Assembly (NCBI GenBank): GCA_030655595.1
Contig: JAUSNQ010000162.1
Span: forward strand, 1 to 17,847
Reading direction: 5' to 3'
Source: Paludibacter sp.
Lineage (GTDB): Bacteria; Bacteroidota; Bacteroidia; Bacteroidales; Paludibacteraceae
DNA: 17,847 nt
The position numbers and the translations under genes were made by a program. The notes below the pieces were generated by a model. It was not told where the DNA came from. It did not search any database and worked only from the letters and a program-made list of their open reading frames with translations. Below are positions 6,736 to 14,001 of this stretch, one piece after another (within the stretch, counting starts at the first letter, position 1; each line of letters opens with the position of its first letter).

Positions 6736-7769
6736 GTATAAATACCTTTCAAATTCTCAATCAGTATCGCATTTTCTTCTCTTGTCCCAACAGTAATCCT
6801 AATACACCCCAAACACAAAGATACCGTGTTGCGGTTCCTTACGATGATGCTTTTGTTGACAAGATATTGATAAACAGCATTGGCATCATCCACTTTAACT
6901 AAAACAAAATTGGCATCGGTAGGGTAGATGTGTTTGATGATATTGAGTTTTTTAAGTTCTTCAATCAGCCATGCTCTTTCCGTTGTGAGTGTTTGTACCC
7001 AGTTGCTGACCTGCTCTTTTTCCTGCAAGGCTTTTAATGCCTGTTTTTGTGTGAGTATGTTGATATTGTATGGATATTTGATTTTATTCAGCACCTGTAC
7101 AATTTCAACGGAAGCGAACGCCATGCCGAGGCGTATGGCAGCACTTCCCCAGGCTTTGGAAAATGTTTGCAGGATGACTAAGTTCGGAAACTCAAGCAAT
7201 TTCTTTGCAAATCCTGATTTAGATGAAAAATCAATGTAAGCTTCATCCAGAACTACAATTCCCTTGAATGATTTCAGTAATTTGACAATTTCTTCTTGAT
7301 TTAAACTGTTGCCGGTAGGGTTGTTAGGAGAACAGAGCCACATCAACTTGGTGTCTTCATCCGCAGCTTGCAACATCTCATCAGCCTTGAAATCAAAGTC
7401 TTCATGCAACAGCACTTTGCGGTATTCAATATCATTGATGTTTGCGCTCACTTTATACATGCCGTAAGTCGGCTCCATTGCAACCACATTGTCGATGCGG
7501 GGTTCGCAGAAAGCCCGGTAAAGCAAATCAATGGGTTCGTCGCTGCCGTTACCTAAGAAAATATTCTCAACAGGAACTTGTTTGATTTCTGATATAGCTT
7601 CTTTCACTTTCCACTGCAACGGATCGGGATAGCGGTTGAAAGGAGCGTTGTAAGGATTTTCATTGGCATCTAAATATACAGACGCTTCTCCTTTAAACTC
7701 ATCTCTTGCACAAGAGTATGGTTGCAAGGTGGCGATATTTTTCCTGAGTAATTTGTTAATATCTATCAT
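6729..7769 (-). CDS. hisC: Histidinol-phosphate aminotransferase
   Basis: HisC is a PLP enzyme of histidine biosynthesis that moves an amino group from glutamate to imidazole acetol phosphate to form histidinol phosphate. The 346-residue protein is a fold-type I aminotransferase of normal length. LDANENPY (33-40) is the HisC N-terminal motif, SPNNPTG (147-153) and DEAYIDF (175-181) surround the cofactor, and K205 in TFSKAW is the Schiff-base lysine. R214 of the AIRLG segment belongs to the phosphate-binding region. The ATG lies one base after the hisD stop codon, so translation is probably coupled. No hisB or other his gene follows on this strand; the next gene is the convergent TonB receptor. 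Closely related aminotransferases can act on aromatic 2-oxo acids, but the pairing with hisD supports HisC. Confidence 0.96.
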   Translation of the reverse strand: MIDINKLLRKNIATLQPYSCARDEFKGEASVYLDANENPYNAPFNRYPDPLQWKVKEAISEIKQVPVENIFLGNGSDEPIDLLYRAFCEPRIDNVVAMEPTYGMYKVSANINDIEYRKVLLHEDFDFKADEMLQAADEDTKLMWLCSPNNPTGNSLNQEEIVKLLKSFKGIVVLDEAYIDFSSKSGFAKKLLEFPNLVILQTFSKAWGSAAIRLGMAFASVEIVQVLNKIKYPYNINILTQKQALKALQEKEQVSNWVQTLTTERAWLIEELKKLNIIKHIYPTDANFVLVKVDDANAVYQYLVNKSIIVRNRNTVSLCLGCIRITVGTREENAILIENLKGIYTI

Positions 7770-7770
7770 T

Positions 7771-9069
7771 TTAATAGTCTTCTTCTTCGATTTCTTCCTC
7801 CAATCTGATTTTTACCGCATTGCTGTGTGCTTGTAAGTTCTCGTGCTCAGCCATGAGGATGATGGCATTGCTTAAATTGGTTAATCCTTCTTTGGTTATC
7901 TCCTGAAAAGTTATTTTTCGGATAAAGCTATCCAGATTGACTCCGCTGTATGCTTTTGCATAACCATTTGTAGGTAAAGTGTGGTTGGTTCCGGATGCAT
8001 AATCACCGGCACTTTCGGGTGTGTAATTACCCAAAAAGACTGATCCTGCATTTACAATATTGGCTGCGACTCCTTTGTAGTATTTGGTTGATATAATCAA
8101 GTGTTCTGGTGCATAGGCATTCGTCATTTCAACGGCTTCTTCCAGACTGTTCAATAAAATAATCTTGCTGTTTTCGAGTGCCTTGCGTGCAAAATCTTTT
8201 CTGGGTAGCTCTGCGATTTGAATTTCAATTTCTTCCAGGACTTTGTCAATTATTTTTTCACTGATTGTGATCAAAATAGATTGACTGTCAACGCCATGTT
8301 CCGCCTGTGAGAGCAAATCTGCTGCTACAAAAGCTGGATTGGAATCATCATCTGCAATAACTTCTACTTCTGATGGACCGGCGGGCATATCAATGGCTAC
8401 TCCTTTCAAGGAGATTAGTTGCTTGGCGGCAGTAACATATTGATTGCCCGGACCGAATATCTTATAAACATTTGGGACTGTTTCAGTCCCGTAAGCCATG
8501 GCTGCAATTGCCTGTGTTCCGCCAATCTTGAAAATACGATGAACGCCTGCGACTTGAGCCGCATACAAAATGGCAGGATGAATATTTCCGTTTTTATCAG
8601 GAGGTGTACAAAGAATGATTTCCTTACATTCTGCAATTTTTGCAGGTACACCGAGCATCAAAACAGTTGAAAACAAAGGGGCAGTACCTCCCGGGACGTA
8701 TAACCCTACTTTTTCGATGGCTACTGCTTTTTGCCAACAGTAAACTCCGGGAGATGTTTGAATTTCTTTCAGGTCGGGTTGTTGTTCCGAATGAAATTTC
8801 CAGATATTCCGTCGTGCCATTTCAATTGCTTGCTTGAGGTTTGATGGAATTAATTGCTCAGCTGCTTCAATTTCAACTTTCGTGACCTCGATAGCATCAA
8901 TAGTGACATGATCGAATTGCTCGGTATATGCTTTTACTGCTTTGTCCCCATGTTCCCGGACATCATCCAATACTTTTTGAACAGTTTCAAATAGTGTAGA
9001 ACTGTCGAATACCGGACGTGCTAAAATACTGGTCCATGTTTCGCGTGGGGGATATTTGATGATTTGCAT
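7771..9069 (-). CDS. hisD: Histidinol dehydrogenase
   Basis: HisD is a zinc enzyme that oxidises L-histidinol to histidine in two NAD-dependent steps, the last steps of the pathway. From the ATG at 9069 the protein has 432 residues, the usual length. Zinc ligands corresponding to Q259, H262, D360 and H419 of E. coli are visible as Q255 and H258 (SQAEHG), D356 (SAGDYASG) and H415 (LQAHSNAV). The catalytic pair E322-H323 lies in APEHL. VPGGTAPLFSTVLM is the family block for the nucleotide-side fold. A TTG at 9087 could extend the frame by six residues but falls inside the predicted -7 box, so ATG is preferred. The gene is first in a hisD-hisC pair; hisG, often upstream in Bacteroidota, is absent here. 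The acidic tail EEEIEEEDY is a small oddity. Confidence 0.97.
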   Translation of the reverse strand: MQIIKYPPRETWTSILARPVFDSSTLFETVQKVLDDVREHGDKAVKAYTEQFDHVTIDAIEVTKVEIEAAEQLIPSNLKQAIEMARRNIWKFHSEQQPDLKEIQTSPGVYCWQKAVAIEKVGLYVPGGTAPLFSTVLMLGVPAKIAECKEIILCTPPDKNGNIHPAILYAAQVAGVHRIFKIGGTQAIAAMAYGTETVPNVYKIFGPGNQYVTAAKQLISLKGVAIDMPAGPSEVEVIADDDSNPAFVAADLLSQAEHGVDSQSILITISEKIIDKVLEEIEIQIAELPRKDFARKALENSKIILLNSLEEAVEMTNAYAPEHLIISTKYYKGVAANIVNAGSVFLGNYTPESAGDYASGTNHTLPTNGYAKAYSGVNLDSFIRKITFQEITKEGLTNLSNAIILMAEHENLQAHSNAVKIRLEEEIEEEDY

Positions 9070-9084
9070 GTTTTTAATTTTTTG

Positions 9085-9119
9085 CAAAGATACTTATTTT
9101 CAATTTAAATCCGAACAAA
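9085..9119 (-). promoter_or_regulatory. Probable hisDC promoter
   Basis: On the minus strand TATCTTTG (9092 to 9085) matches TAnnTTTG exactly, and TTTG (9119 to 9116) lies 23 bp further upstream, slightly wider than the usual 19-21 bp. Transcription would start near 9078, giving a leader of about 10 nt before the ATG at 9069. No leader peptide with consecutive His codons or attenuator fits in that space. Confidence 0.55.
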
Positions 9120-9213
9120 TCAATACCCAATATAAGTTGCATGACAATCATTGCGTATAAAGAGGGGTTTAGGCATAATTTTTGATGTGTTAGGGCGACT
9201 AAAAATTTTTTAT

Positions 9214-9738
9214 ATGAAGAAACACATTGTATATTTGTTGGTATTATTTACCCTCGTTTTTGCTTCCTGTGATTTTTCAGGAGAATCGAATTACACCCCC
9301 GGTATATTTTTCATTCAAAACCCTGTAAATAACAAGCTGGATACGCTGAATAGCTATTATACAAGCGAACCCGGTGTTTTTATCATGGATACCATCAGCG
9401 TAGGTGATACCATCAGATTTTTTTTGCGATTGGAAGCTTATGCCAATAAACTGACCGCTTTTTATTTATTGCATAGGCCGGATAGTGTCGCTGCATTAAT
9501 TTTACCGGATTCGGCTTCAATGGATACAATTTTCACTGTTAATTCACAATATGATAAAGGAATATTTCTGATGGAAGCTAAGTATGGTTCTTTGATTTTT
9601 CCTTTTCAATATGTAGCCTTAAAACCTTCTTTGGATGCCAGATTGGAATTTGCCGTAGTTTCTGATGCTGTTTTCGATACTGGTTTTGGTTCAAATTCAC
9701 ACAATTTTAAACTGAAAACTCCAATCATTCCTCAGTAG
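9214..9738 (+). CDS. Small predicted lipoprotein, unknown function
   Basis: The 174-residue protein starts MKKHIVYLLVLFTLVFASC, a lipoprotein signal peptide with C19 as the likely lipidated cysteine. The next residues, DFSGES, include acidic residues and serine as is common in Bacteroidota lipoproteins, where such tethers can favour outer-membrane or surface placement. The mature part is beta-rich and contains two DT[IL]xxxD-like or DTI segments (DTISVGDTIRFF, DTIFTVNS), which suggests an immunoglobulin-like or beta-sandwich fold, but I recognise no named family. The ATG at 9214 is chosen because an upstream TTG at 9151 would place charged residues before the signal peptide. It is a single gene: hisD diverges upstream, and rsmD converges downstream with a 14-bp overlap of 3' ends. 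No strong promoter was found; TAATTTTTG near 9176 is one base off the -7 pattern. Confidence 0.75.
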   Translation: MKKHIVYLLVLFTLVFASCDFSGESNYTPGIFFIQNPVNNKLDTLNSYYTSEPGVFIMDTISVGDTIRFFLRLEAYANKLTAFYLLHRPDSVAALILPDSASMDTIFTVNSQYDKGIFLMEAKYGSLIFPFQYVALKPSLDARLEFAVVSDAVFDTGFGSNSHNFKLKTPIIPQ

Positions 9739-10282
9739 TACTTTTTTTCTTGTTCTCAAAGAAACTAAAATTTACGTTGCCATAATTTCGATGGAAATAA
9801 AAGTAGGGATGTTGTTCGAAATTTTCTTTTCCCGAATGTTCTACGATTAATATACCATCTTCTTCCAACAAGGTGTGTTTGAAAATTAGATCAGGTATTT
9901 CATGCAGCTTTTCTAAATCATAAGGAGGGTCGGCAAAGATCAAATCAAATTTTGCGTGACAGGTGGGTATGAACTTAAATACATCTGCTTTGTGTAAAGT
10001 GAGGTTGTCAATTTTTAATTCCTGTGTGATTCTACGAATAAAAGCGCAATGTTTTTCGTTTTGCTCTACTGCAACAACATGTTTACAATCTCTTGAGATA
10101 AACTCGATACCAATACTGCCGGTTCCGGCAAACAAATCGAGCATACGAATTCCTTCAAAATCGATTCTGTTATTTAACAAATTAAACAATCCTTCTTTTG
10201 CGAAATCAGTTGTTGGACGAGCCGTGATTTTGCTGCTTGCCTGAATGCGCCTTCCTTTATATTTTCCGCTGATAATCCTCAT
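9725..10282 (-). CDS. rsmD: 16S rRNA (guanine966-N2)-methyltransferase
   Basis: RsmD uses S-adenosylmethionine to methylate G966 of 16S rRNA in the assembled small subunit. The 185-residue protein begins MRIISGKYKGRRI, the typical RsmD N-terminus, followed by RPTTDFAKEGLFNLL. The SAM-binding motif I is DLFAGTGSIGIE (49-60), and the N-methyltransferase motif IV is DPPY (118-121). Length is normal. The ATG at 10282 is chosen over a TTG at 10309, whose extension is not family-like. The start lies inside the end of the DUF3822 gene with a 26-bp overlap, so translation is probably coupled. The 3' end overlaps the convergent lipoprotein gene by 14 bp. The tail ENKKKSTTEE is charged and may be disordered. 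Confidence 0.96.
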   Translation of the reverse strand: MRIISGKYKGRRIQASSKITARPTTDFAKEGLFNLLNNRIDFEGIRMLDLFAGTGSIGIEFISRDCKHVVAVEQNEKHCAFIRRITQELKIDNLTLHKADVFKFIPTCHAKFDLIFADPPYDLEKLHEIPDLIFKHTLLEEDGILIVEHSGKENFEQHPYFYFHRNYGNVNFSFFENKKKSTTEE

Positions 10283-10865
10283 ATTCTGATTGTATTGATT
10301 TGCAAACAACGTTTGTTATGTAACTTTTAATCAACAATTCGAGAGGCATGCTATCATGACTGTATGTCGTTATTTTGAATTTCTCCGGATCGAGCTTGAA
10401 TTGATTATAGATATTCAGGGCATGATATACAATATCTTCATTTGTTTTATAGTCGTAACTGTTCAATAAGCAAATGCTGTTTTCTTTATAAACAACAAAA
10501 TCAACCTTTTGCTGTCTGACCCATACAATAATCATGTCTTCATTTGATGCAACAAGTTTGTCGATGACACCCTGGAGATGATGTTTTACCTGTATTTGGT
10601 TGAAAGTTTTATCGAAAGATGAAAATAAATCTTTATGCAATGCGTAAACAAGTACACTTTGTTGATTTTCAATTGTAGATTGACAGATGTGCCAGTTTTC
10701 AGGTAGATCAGGATGTTGTAGTTTTAAGAATCCTCTTATTGACTCGGAATTGCAAAAAACCTCCGGAATCAATGTGTAGAAGTCAGTTTCACAGAAAACA
10801 GAAAATCCATCCGAATAAATCCGGATGGATAAACTATTTTGGTTGTCGACGAGGTTATCATGCAT
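10257..10865 (-). CDS. DUF3822 family protein
   Basis: This 202-residue protein matches DUF3822, a Bacteroidota family of unknown function that, as I recall, is commonly next to rsmD. The N-terminus carries LSIRIYSDGFSVFCET, the family's opening strands. A middle block around VWVRQQKVDFVVYKENSICLLNSYDYKTNEDIVYHALNIYNQF looks like paired beta strands followed by a helix, similar in outline to actin or acetate-kinase-like folds; that resemblance is only an impression. No signal peptide or membrane segment is seen, so it is probably cytosolic. The ATG at 10865 is chosen over a TTG at 10883. It starts 18 bp after the upstream gene's stop, and its end overlaps rsmD by 26 bp, which points to a three-gene operon. 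A link to ribosome methylation is suggested only by position. Confidence 0.8.
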   Translation of the reverse strand: MHDNLVDNQNSLSIRIYSDGFSVFCETDFYTLIPEVFCNSESIRGFLKLQHPDLPENWHICQSTIENQQSVLVYALHKDLFSSFDKTFNQIQVKHHLQGVIDKLVASNEDMIIVWVRQQKVDFVVYKENSICLLNSYDYKTNEDIVYHALNIYNQFKLDPEKFKITTYSHDSMPLELLIKSYITNVVCKSIQSEYEDYQRKI

Positions 10866-10883
10866 ATTTCCCCGTTTTAACAA

Positions 10884-11567
10884 TTATTCCCAGTTGCCTG
10901 CAAAATTGTTTGGTTCTGTTACCGCACCTACTTTAATACCAGGGTATTTGTCCATTTTCTCCTGAAGGTCGATCAGATTCAATGCTTCCTGACGGTTAAC
11001 ATCGAATAAGAATGTCCGGTATGGAGCACGTATTTCACACAAAGGTATTGAAATGTTATTCGAGCTCACATAATTGTTGTTTAACTCAACTTCGAAAGGA
11101 ACTTGTTCAGAAAAAGGAATGTATTTTAATTTTTCAATGTTCTTTTCGTTGTAAACTGTTCCGTATAGGGCCTCGATTAAACTAACTGAACTTGTATCCC
11201 TGCGGAAGTTTTCCAGTCCGAATTCAGCAATTTCCTTTTTATTTCCTTTTCGAATGATACTTACAGCCTTTGCTTCGGTAAGACCGGCCTGAAGTTGTAA
11301 ATCACTTAATGTGCCTTCCTTCAGTACCATTTTCTTTTTTCCTGTTTTGATGAAATTAATCAGAGAATCTAAATCGCCAGTGTAATAACCTTTTTGATCT
11401 CTGTGTTCCAATTGAGCTGCTCTCAGGCTCATGAGGTTTTGAATCACTACTTTTTCTCTTTCGGCTCTTACTCTCTCAAACCTAATGGGTGTCATTACAC
11501 TCATGAAGCAAAAATAGGCAAGTGCTATGATCGCAAGTATCAGTAAAGTTTTGATTGTTGTTTTCAT
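10884..11567 (-). CDS. Membrane-anchored protein with a pilin-like N-terminal part, unknown function
   Basis: This 227-residue protein has one N-terminal hydrophobic segment (about 8-27), then a long helix with many charges (FERVRAEREKVVIQNL) and the block SLRAAQLEHRDQKGYYTGDL followed by LDSLINFI. That pattern, a helix with L/I-R-x-A-Q and then xxGxYxxDLxxLxxF, resembles the major pseudopilin GspG and ComGC region. The classic prepilin peptidase site (G before FTLxE) is absent, so processing by PilD is unlikely. The second half is beta-rich and ends NNFAGNWE. I recognise no named family; it seems to be a conserved Bacteroidales protein. It is first in a likely operon with DUF3822 and rsmD, under a near-consensus promoter. 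A periplasmic domain tethered to the inner membrane is the simplest reading. Confidence 0.72.
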   Translation of the reverse strand: MKTTIKTLLILAIIALAYFCFMSVMTPIRFERVRAEREKVVIQNLMSLRAAQLEHRDQKGYYTGDLDSLINFIKTGKKKMVLKEGTLSDLQLQAGLTEAKAVSIIRKGNKKEIAEFGLENFRRDTSSVSLIEALYGTVYNEKNIEKLKYIPFSEQVPFEVELNNNYVSSNNISIPLCEIRAPYRTFLFDVNRQEALNLIDLQEKMDKYPGIKVGAVTEPNNFAGNWE

Positions 11568-11633
11568 TTATTTGTATTTAAAAGTATTTAAGCGATTCAA
11601 CGAGATTTAATTGAGTATTTTTTTTTCAGCATG

Positions 11634-11664
11634 CAAATTTAAAAAGAAAATCCAATCTTCCCAA
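11634..11664 (-). promoter_or_regulatory. Promoter of the pilin-like protein, DUF3822 and rsmD operon
   Basis: On the minus strand TAAATTTG (11641 to 11634) matches the -7 pattern, and TTG (11664 to 11662) lies 20 bp upstream. Transcription would begin near 11628, leaving about 60 nt before the ATG at 11567. The 223-bp gap with relA therefore holds divergent promoters. Confidence 0.6.
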
Positions 11665-11766
11665 TTATCCGGCTGGTTTTTTTGATTTATTTTTAGTTAG
11701 CTGCCATATTTGATTTTATTTTGAGCTTTTTTCGGGTTAATCTTTTAATTCTTTACAAATCTGTAG

Positions 11767-11774
11767 TATATTTG
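11767..11774 (+). promoter_or_regulatory. Probable -7 promoter box of the relA-like gene
   Basis: TATATTTG fits TAnnTTTG. A -33 TTTG is not exact; T-rich sequence (CTTTTAA) sits about 20 bp upstream. Transcription would begin near 11780, leaving about 10 nt before the first ATG (11791) and about 30 nt before the second (11812), which makes the second start a real option. Confidence 0.5.
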
Positions 11775-11790
11775 CACCAAGCATCAATTT

Positions 11791-14001
11791 ATGATACAAC
11801 CATTATACAACATGCGCGCTGATACAAACACTTCCATTGTTCATCGATATATTCGCTTCTTACATTTACACCCCAAGTTGTTTTCTGCTGATGAACGAAT
11901 TGAGTTGAAAAGTTTATTAAAGCAGTATTACCAACAGACCGGAAAATCCAATGCTTTGCAAACTGATGCCGTTTTGTATAAGTTTGCTGTGGTTGAGATT
12001 TTATTGGATGAAGTTGGATTAGGTAAAACGGCTGTTTTGTCTTTTTTGCTTTATGAACTGGTACGGGACAAGCAAATTACGACGGCGAAAATTGAAAAGA
12101 AATTCAATACTCCGGTACATACCGTGATTTTGGGTTTATTGCGTGTGCGTGAGTTATATGCCAAAAGCGCATCCTTAGAATCTGAAAATTTCAGAAAACT
12201 TTTTCTTTCTTTTGCTGAGGATGTTCGTGTAATTCTGATTGTCATTGCAGAACAAATGCAGATCATGCGTACCTTGCAGGAGTATCCGGAAGATGTACGC
12301 CAAAACATTGCCCGTGAGTGTTCTTTTTTATACGCACCCCTGGCCCACAGAATGGGTTTGTATGCGATCAAAACTGAATTGGAAGATTTATCGTTGAAAC
12401 ACACCAATCGGGAGATTTATTCGGAGATAGCACAAAAAATAAATGAAACTAAAAAGTCAAGGGACAAGTATATCCGTGAATTTATCATTCCCCTTGAAGC
12501 AAAGCTTTCGGCTATGGGTTATCCGCTTTCCATCAAAGGGCGGACAAAATCCATCCATTCCATCTACAACAAGATTAAAAAGCAGAACACAGCATTTGAA
12601 AATATTTATGACTTATTCGCCATCCGGATTGTTTTTGATGTTCCCCCTGAGAAGGAAAAAGCAGCATGCTGGCAGGCTTACTCTGTTGTTGCAGATATGT
12701 ATCAGCCTAATCCAAAACGATTGCGTGATTGGTTGTCAATTCCAAAATCCAACGGGTATGAGAGCTTGCATACCACGGTGTTGGGTCCCCAAAACAAATG
12801 GGTGGAAGTTCAGATTCGTACTACCAGGATGGATGAAGTTGCCGAAAAAGGTTTAGCTGCTCACTGGAAATACAAAGGAATCAAGGGTGAGTCGGGTATG
12901 GATGAGTGGCTTAAAAGCATCCGTGAAATCCTTGAGAATCCTGATCTCAATGCCGTTGATTTCATGGATGAGTTCAAAATGAATTTATATGATGAAGAGG
13001 TGTTTGTTTTTACCCCAAATCGTGATTTACATAAACTTCCGAAAGGTGCTACTGCCCTTGATTTTGCTTTTTCTATTCATTCCGGTTTAGGTTCCAAATG
13101 TGTTGGAGCAAGGGTGAACGGGAAAAACATGCCCATCAAATATGTGCTGAACAACGGCGATCAGGTTGAAGTCCTTACTGCTCCAACACAGCGACCCAAT
13201 CAGTCGTGGCTGAAAATTGTTACAACATCTAAAGCAAAAAATAAAATTCGTCAATCGCTCAAGGAAATTGAATTTAAGGATGCTGAAATGGGTCGTGAGA
13301 TTTTGTCACGCAGATTTAAAAACTGGAAGATTGATCTTGAAGAAGGCAAAATCTCGAAACTTGCCAAAAAGAAGGGATATAAAACCGTCAGTGACTTTTA
13401 TCAGGATTTGGCTTCTGAAAAATTAGACCTGCTGGAGGTAAAAGAAAGTTATTTGGAACTCGAAAAGAAGGAAGCTTTTGATGTGCCTGTTGAAATACGC
13501 AGTGCTGAAAGTTTCAGTAAAGAAGCTCCGGTTCCTGATACTACGGGCAAAGAAGATGTACTGATTATCGGTCAGGATTTAAAACATGTTGATTTCAAGC
13601 TTGCCAAATGCTGCAATCCGATTTTTGGAGATGAGGTTTTTGGTTTTGTCTCGGTTGTAGGGGGTATTAAAATTCACCGAATCGACTGTCCCAATGCACC
13701 ACAAATGATCTCCCGATTCGGATATCGCATTGTAAAAGCGCGTTGGTCAGGAAAATCAGTGGGTTCGCAATATCCTATCACCCTCCGCATTGTCGGACAT
13801 GATGATATCAGTATTGTTGCCAACATCACTTCATTAATCTCAAAAGAAAAGCAGGTTGTTTTGCGTTCCATCTCCATTGACTCCCAAGCAGGCTTGTTTC
13901 AGGGCAATCTGACCGTCATGGTAAGCGATAACAAGGAATTGGATCAGATTGTAAAAAAAATCAGTCTAATCAAGGGCGTTAAGCATGTTTCGAGGAGCTG
14001 A
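11791..14001 (+). CDS. relA: Long RelA/SpoT-family (p)ppGpp synthetase with degenerate hydrolase domain
   Basis: This 736-residue protein makes (p)ppGpp from ATP and GTP/GDP in the stringent response. Order: HD-like region (about 50-200), synthetase (about 230-365), TGS (about 401-463), Cys-containing helical/zinc region (KCCNP, H629, C633; about 600-640) and ACT (about 660-736). Synthetase residues are intact: GRTKSIHSIYNK, D274 in YDLFAIRI, NGYESLHTTV and E339 in VEVQIRT. The hydrolase site is lost: the metal-binding HD pair of Rel enzymes (LLHD) is Y88-E89, and the later Asp of ADRLHNMRT is E154 in AEQMQIMRT. It should therefore synthesise but not hydrolyse, so a separate hydrolase must exist. 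TGS and ACT suggest control by stalled ribosomes. ATG 11812 is an alternative start. The 3' end overlaps rlmN by 23 bp. Confidence 0.93.
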   Translation: MIQPLYNMRADTNTSIVHRYIRFLHLHPKLFSADERIELKSLLKQYYQQTGKSNALQTDAVLYKFAVVEILLDEVGLGKTAVLSFLLYELVRDKQITTAKIEKKFNTPVHTVILGLLRVRELYAKSASLESENFRKLFLSFAEDVRVILIVIAEQMQIMRTLQEYPEDVRQNIARECSFLYAPLAHRMGLYAIKTELEDLSLKHTNREIYSEIAQKINETKKSRDKYIREFIIPLEAKLSAMGYPLSIKGRTKSIHSIYNKIKKQNTAFENIYDLFAIRIVFDVPPEKEKAACWQAYSVVADMYQPNPKRLRDWLSIPKSNGYESLHTTVLGPQNKWVEVQIRTTRMDEVAEKGLAAHWKYKGIKGESGMDEWLKSIREILENPDLNAVDFMDEFKMNLYDEEVFVFTPNRDLHKLPKGATALDFAFSIHSGLGSKCVGARVNGKNMPIKYVLNNGDQVEVLTAPTQRPNQSWLKIVTTSKAKNKIRQSLKEIEFKDAEMGREILSRRFKNWKIDLEEGKISKLAKKKGYKTVSDFYQDLASEKLDLLEVKESYLELEKKEAFDVPVEIRSAESFSKEAPVPDTTGKEDVLIIGQDLKHVDFKLAKCCNPIFGDEVFGFVSVVGGIKIHRIDCPNAPQMISRFGYRIVKARWSGKSVGSQYPITLRIVGHDDISIVANITSLISKEKQVVLRSISIDSQAGLFQGNLTVMVSDNKELDQIVKKISLIKGVKHVSRS

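Noticed and set aside
9070..9087. TTG start that would lengthen hisD by six residues
   Set aside because: It falls inside the TATCTTTG promoter box. The ATG at 9069 gives the normal length.
9151..9213. TTG start that would lengthen the lipoprotein by 21 residues
   Set aside because: The extension would bury the signal peptide behind a charged segment. The ATG at 9214 gives a clean lipoprotein signal.
10283..10309. TTG start for rsmD
   Set aside because: The added residues are not family-like and deepen the overlap with DUF3822. MRIISGKYKG is the common RsmD start.
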